8,186 nucleotides of DNA from Bryobacteraceae bacterium (GTDB taxonomy: Bacteria > Acidobacteriota > Terriglobia > Bryobacterales > Bryobacteraceae): positions 1 to 8,186 of the forward strand of contig JANXXV010000014.1 in assembly GCA_025350445.1 (NCBI GenBank). The letters run 5' to 3'. This document shows positions 6,636 to 8,186 of the stretch, piece after piece (positions within the stretch are counted from its first letter, which is position 1; each line of letters opens with the position of its first letter). The notes beneath the pieces are model-generated. The model was given only the letters and a program-made list of their open reading frames with translations. It searched no databases and was not told the origin of the DNA. The translations under genes were made by a program, and so were the position numbers.

Positions 6636-8186
6636 AACAAGTTATCCGAAAAGGTTTGAAACACATCATTGTGGAGGACGTTCCCGATCCGGTTGTTATC
6701 CCGCATCATGTGTTGGTGCGTCCTTCGTATTCGCTGATCAGCAGCGGGACCGAGACCGCCAGCATTCACACAGACAGCGTGATGAAAGAGGTGGCGGATA
6801 ATCCGTCGCACATCAAGAAGGTGTGGGATGTGATGAAGAACGCCGGACCCCTAAGCACGATTCGCGAGGTGCGGGCCAAGTTCAGCGAGTACGCAGTGCT
6901 GGGATATTCGGGCGCGGGCGTTGTGGCGGAGAAACATCCGACGGTGACTGACCTGGAAGTCGGCGAACGTGTGGCGTACGGCGGCGAAGGCACGGGCCAC
7001 GGCGAGACCATTCTCACCGGCAGAAATCTGGTTGCGGGAGTTCCCGATTCGGTGCCGTTCGAACATGCTTGCTTTGCGACGCTGGGCAGCATCGCGATGA
7101 ACGCCGTGCGGATCGCCAATGTCGGGATGGGCGAGACTGTGGCGGTGATCGGCCAAGGGCTCGTGGGGCAACTCGCCAGCCAGTTGGTGCGTGTCCAGGG
7201 CGGCGTGGTGGTGGCTATCGATCTGAAGGCGGATCGCGTCCAACTGGCGAAGTCGTTAGGGGCCGAGCACGGCATGTTGGGCGATGGTGCAGTGCGCGAA
7301 TCCGTGAACGCACTGACCAACGGACGCGGTGTGGACTGCGTGATTGTGGCGGCGGCGGCGAAGTCGGCTGGGCCTTGCCAACAAGCGCTGCAGATCTGCC
7401 GGGATCGCGGACGAATTGTAGTGGTGGGCGCGGTAGAGATGAGTTTCCCGTGGGGTGAGATGTACATGAAGGAGATTCAGCTTTTCATGTCGCGCGCCTA
7501 TGGGCCTGGCAGTTACGATCCGTTGTATGAGAAGAAAGGGATCGACTACCCTATCGCATATGTTCGATGGACGGAGAACCGCAACATGGAGGAGTTTCTC
7601 CGGTTGCTGGGCGCCGGCCGCGTACAGGTGCAACCTCTGGTGACCCATTCGCTGCCGCTGGAACAGGCGACTGAGGCGTATGAGACGATTCTCAATCCGG
7701 CTTCCGGAAGTCTTGCCGTGTTGTTGAAGTATCCGGCGGCTGTCGAAAAGCCGGCTGCGTTTGCGCCTATACGAAAGGTTTCCATTGGACCGGCCGCGGA
7801 CGGGAAGCAGTTGCGCGTGGCACTGGTGGGTGCGGGCAACCTGGCGCGTTGGGAGCATCTGCCTAATCTTCAGAAGATTGACGGCGTTGTGCTGCACGCG
7901 GTGTATTCGGCAAGTGGAGTGCGCGGAAAGAGCTATGGCGTTCGGTTTGGCGCGGCTTACTGCTGCTCGGAATATGACGAGATTCTGAAGGACCCATCCA
8001 TCGACATCGTGCTGATCGTGAGCCGCAATCAGGACCATGCGCCTCAGGCCCTGGCCGCGTTGCGCGCGGGCAAGGACGTCTTCGTAGAGAAGCCGATGGC
8101 CTTGACCGATGCCGAATGCGCCGATCTGCGGCGTGCTGTCGACGAGAGCGGCAAGCAACTGACGGTTGGGTTCAACAGGCGCTATG
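6632..8186 (+). CDS. Bi-domain oxidoreductase: alcohol dehydrogenase-like plus Gfo/Idh/MocA (runs off right edge)
   Basis: The frame from ATG at 6632 is open for 518 codons to the window end. Residues 1-365 are a medium-chain (zinc-type) dehydrogenase-like module: the SLISSGTET segment (34-42), GYSGAGVV (91-98), a Rossmann dinucleotide loop IGQGLVGQ (173-180), and D197 at the end of the next strand, which favours NAD(H). A proline/alanine-rich linker (about 368-392) leads to a second Rossmann module: RVALVGAGNLARWEHLPN (395-412), then VEKPMA (485-490, with the conserved E486-K487-P488) and VGFNRRY (512-518), typical of Gfo/Idh/MocA sugar-nucleotide dehydrogenases. The remaining C-terminal substrate domain, probably about 200 residues, is outside. 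Proteins with this fusion are common in EPS loci and are thought to oxidise or reduce sugar intermediates; the substrate is unknown. The classical structural-zinc cysteine lobe is absent in the visible part. The start overlaps the upstream stop (ATGA, 6632-6635), and no clear ribosome-binding site exists, so coupled translation is expected. Confidence 0.9.
   Translation, partial: MKQVIRKGLKHIIVEDVPDPVVIPHHVLVRPSYSLISSGTETASIHTDSVMKEVADNPSHIKKVWDVMKNAGPLSTIREVRAKFSEYAVLGYSGAGVVAEKHPTVTDLEVGERVAYGGEGTGHGETILTGRNLVAGVPDSVPFEHACFATLGSIAMNAVRIANVGMGETVAVIGQGLVGQLASQLVRVQGGVVVAIDLKADRVQLAKSLGAEHGMLGDGAVRESVNALTNGRGVDCVIVAAAAKSAGPCQQALQICRDRGRIVVVGAVEMSFPWGEMYMKEIQLFMSRAYGPGSYDPLYEKKGIDYPIAYVRWTENRNMEEFLRLLGAGRVQVQPLVTHSLPLEQATEAYETILNPASGSLAVLLKYPAAVEKPAAFAPIRKVSIGPAADGKQLRVALVGAGNLARWEHLPNLQKIDGVVLHAVYSASGVRGKSYGVRFGAAYCCSEYDEILKDPSIDIVLIVSRNQDHAPQALAALRAGKDVFVEKPMALTDAECADLRRAVDESGKQLTVGFNRRY

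Noticed and set aside
6766..8158. Long minus-strand open frames of 233 and 300 codons
   Set aside because: They are antisense to the bi-domain oxidoreductase, whose motifs are clear. They are low-complexity shadows rich in Arg, His, Pro, Ser and Thr, as expected from GC-rich codons read backwards.
1..8186. tRNA, rRNA, CRISPR, insertion sequence or riboswitch
   Set aside because: No cloverleaf, repeated spacer pattern, transposase motif, terminal inverted repeats or known riboswitch core was recognised by reading. A covariance-model search could still reveal a small RNA in 152-354.

Overview
The window looks like part of an exopolysaccharide or cell-surface glycan locus from a moderately GC-rich Gram-negative bacterium. 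An Acidobacteriota member of the Solibacter/Bryobacter type is my best guess. The reasons are a PEP-CTERM protein next to several integral-membrane sugar transferases, a NodB-like protein and a two-domain ADH/MocA oxidoreductase. That combination recurs in exosortase-bearing, EPS-producing bacteria. The taxon is inferred from gene content only; Verrucomicrobiota or a deltaproteobacterial lineage would also fit.

Layout: (i) 1-151, minus strand, is the first 50 codons of a family 2 glycosyltransferase that continues off the left edge. (ii) 152-354 is a non-coding divergent region with a good sigma70-type promoter (259-288) and a palindrome, driving (iii) a small secreted PEP-CTERM protein at 355-864. 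(iv) 926-2467 (+) is a GT-C (ArnT/PMT-like) membrane glycosyltransferase preceded by a perfect 11-bp inverted repeat. (v) 2475-3962 (-) is a second, differently built GT-C glycosyltransferase, convergent with the first. (vi) 3982-5484 (+) is a third GT-C protein, a clear paralogue of the one at 926-2467. (vii) 5481-6635 (+) is a membrane-anchored NodB-like (polysaccharide deacetylase-like) protein. (viii) 6632-8186 (+) is a bi-domain oxidoreductase (zinc-type alcohol dehydrogenase-like plus Gfo/Idh/MocA), cut by the right edge after 518 codons.

Genes vi-viii are chained by two 4-base ATGA stop/start overlaps and so form one translationally coupled operon. Genes v and vi diverge with only 19 bases between start codons. 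A symmetric TATA-like element sits in that gap at leaderless-mRNA distance from both starts. A plausible joint role is as follows: a cytoplasmic oxidoreductase makes or modifies a sugar precursor, GT2 and GT-C enzymes load and transfer sugars through polyprenyl-phosphate donors on the outer face of the inner membrane, and the NodB-like protein trims or deacetylates the product. The PEP-CTERM protein would be an exosortase-processed surface or matrix partner. No exosortase, polymerase or flippase gene is visible here. No tRNA, rRNA, CRISPR array or insertion sequence was seen, and no gap longer than 300 bases lacks a gene.
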